Positions 35,644 through 35,669 of a stretch of DNA of 35,669 bases are shown here, in pieces. The stretch is taken from contig SCSN01000008.1 of assembly GCA_004322205.1 (NCBI GenBank), positions 82,370 through 118,038 on the forward strand, written 5' to 3'. Position 1 is the first letter of the stretch, and each line of letters opens with the position of its first letter. The DNA is from Patescibacteria group bacterium. GTDB taxonomy: Bacteria; Patescibacteriota; Minisyncoccia; Phycocordibacterales; Zambryskibacteraceae. The position numbers and the translations under genes are program-made. The notes beneath the pieces were generated by a model, which was given only the letters and a program-made list of their open reading frames with translations, had not been told where the DNA came from and searched no databases.

Positions 35644-35669
35644 TCTGGCGGGAAATGAAGCGAATTTTA

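Noticed and set aside
35116-35658. 180-aa plus ORF over right-edge region
   Set aside because: Composed of hairpins and G/C tracts; protein is compositionally biased with no domain, more likely repeat read-through.
1-35669. CRISPR array or recognisable transposase/integrase
   Set aside because: No regularly spaced direct repeats and no DDE, HUH, tyrosine or serine recombinase motifs noticed in the supplied ORFs.

Overview
This 35.7 kb window looks like chromosomal DNA from a Patescibacteria/CPR-type bacterium. That lineage call is inferred from gene content, very short spacers and hairpin style; no search was run. The left half is a conserved information-processing block: SMC C-terminus, RNase R, a small membrane protein, rpsP, a KH-domain protein, trmD, rpoB, rpoC, dnaG and rpoD. 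The right half is accessory: membrane and secreted proteins, DsbA-like, UppP, HisRS, PH-domain, CAP-domain, a peptidoglycan-binding/FnIII-like surface protein, glycosyltransferase-like, KdsB-like, DoxX, an odd metallopeptidase-like protein, an ArsR-type regulator, a BNR/sialidase-like protein and a CYTH protein. No CRISPR array, rRNA, tRNA or recognisable transposase was found. Observations most worth checking: (1) two perfect 34-bp palindromes with an identical 22-bp core but different, still self-complementary arms, bracketing the arsR-like gene next to a BNR/sialidase-like gene; (2) a recurring '-10 box, exactly 6 nt, ATG' start architecture at about ten genes, predicting leaderless transcripts; (3) a structured ~270-nt rpoB leader with an intrinsic terminator and an 11-bp long-range stem; (4) a UvrD/PcrA-like helicase gene cut off just before the Walker A codons and abutting a PD-(D/E)XK nuclease gene; (5) a secreted metallopeptidase-like protein with QExxHxxGxxH in place of HExxHxxGxxH; (6) clusters of GC-rich hairpins; (7) an RpoB rifampicin pocket with non-canonical residues.
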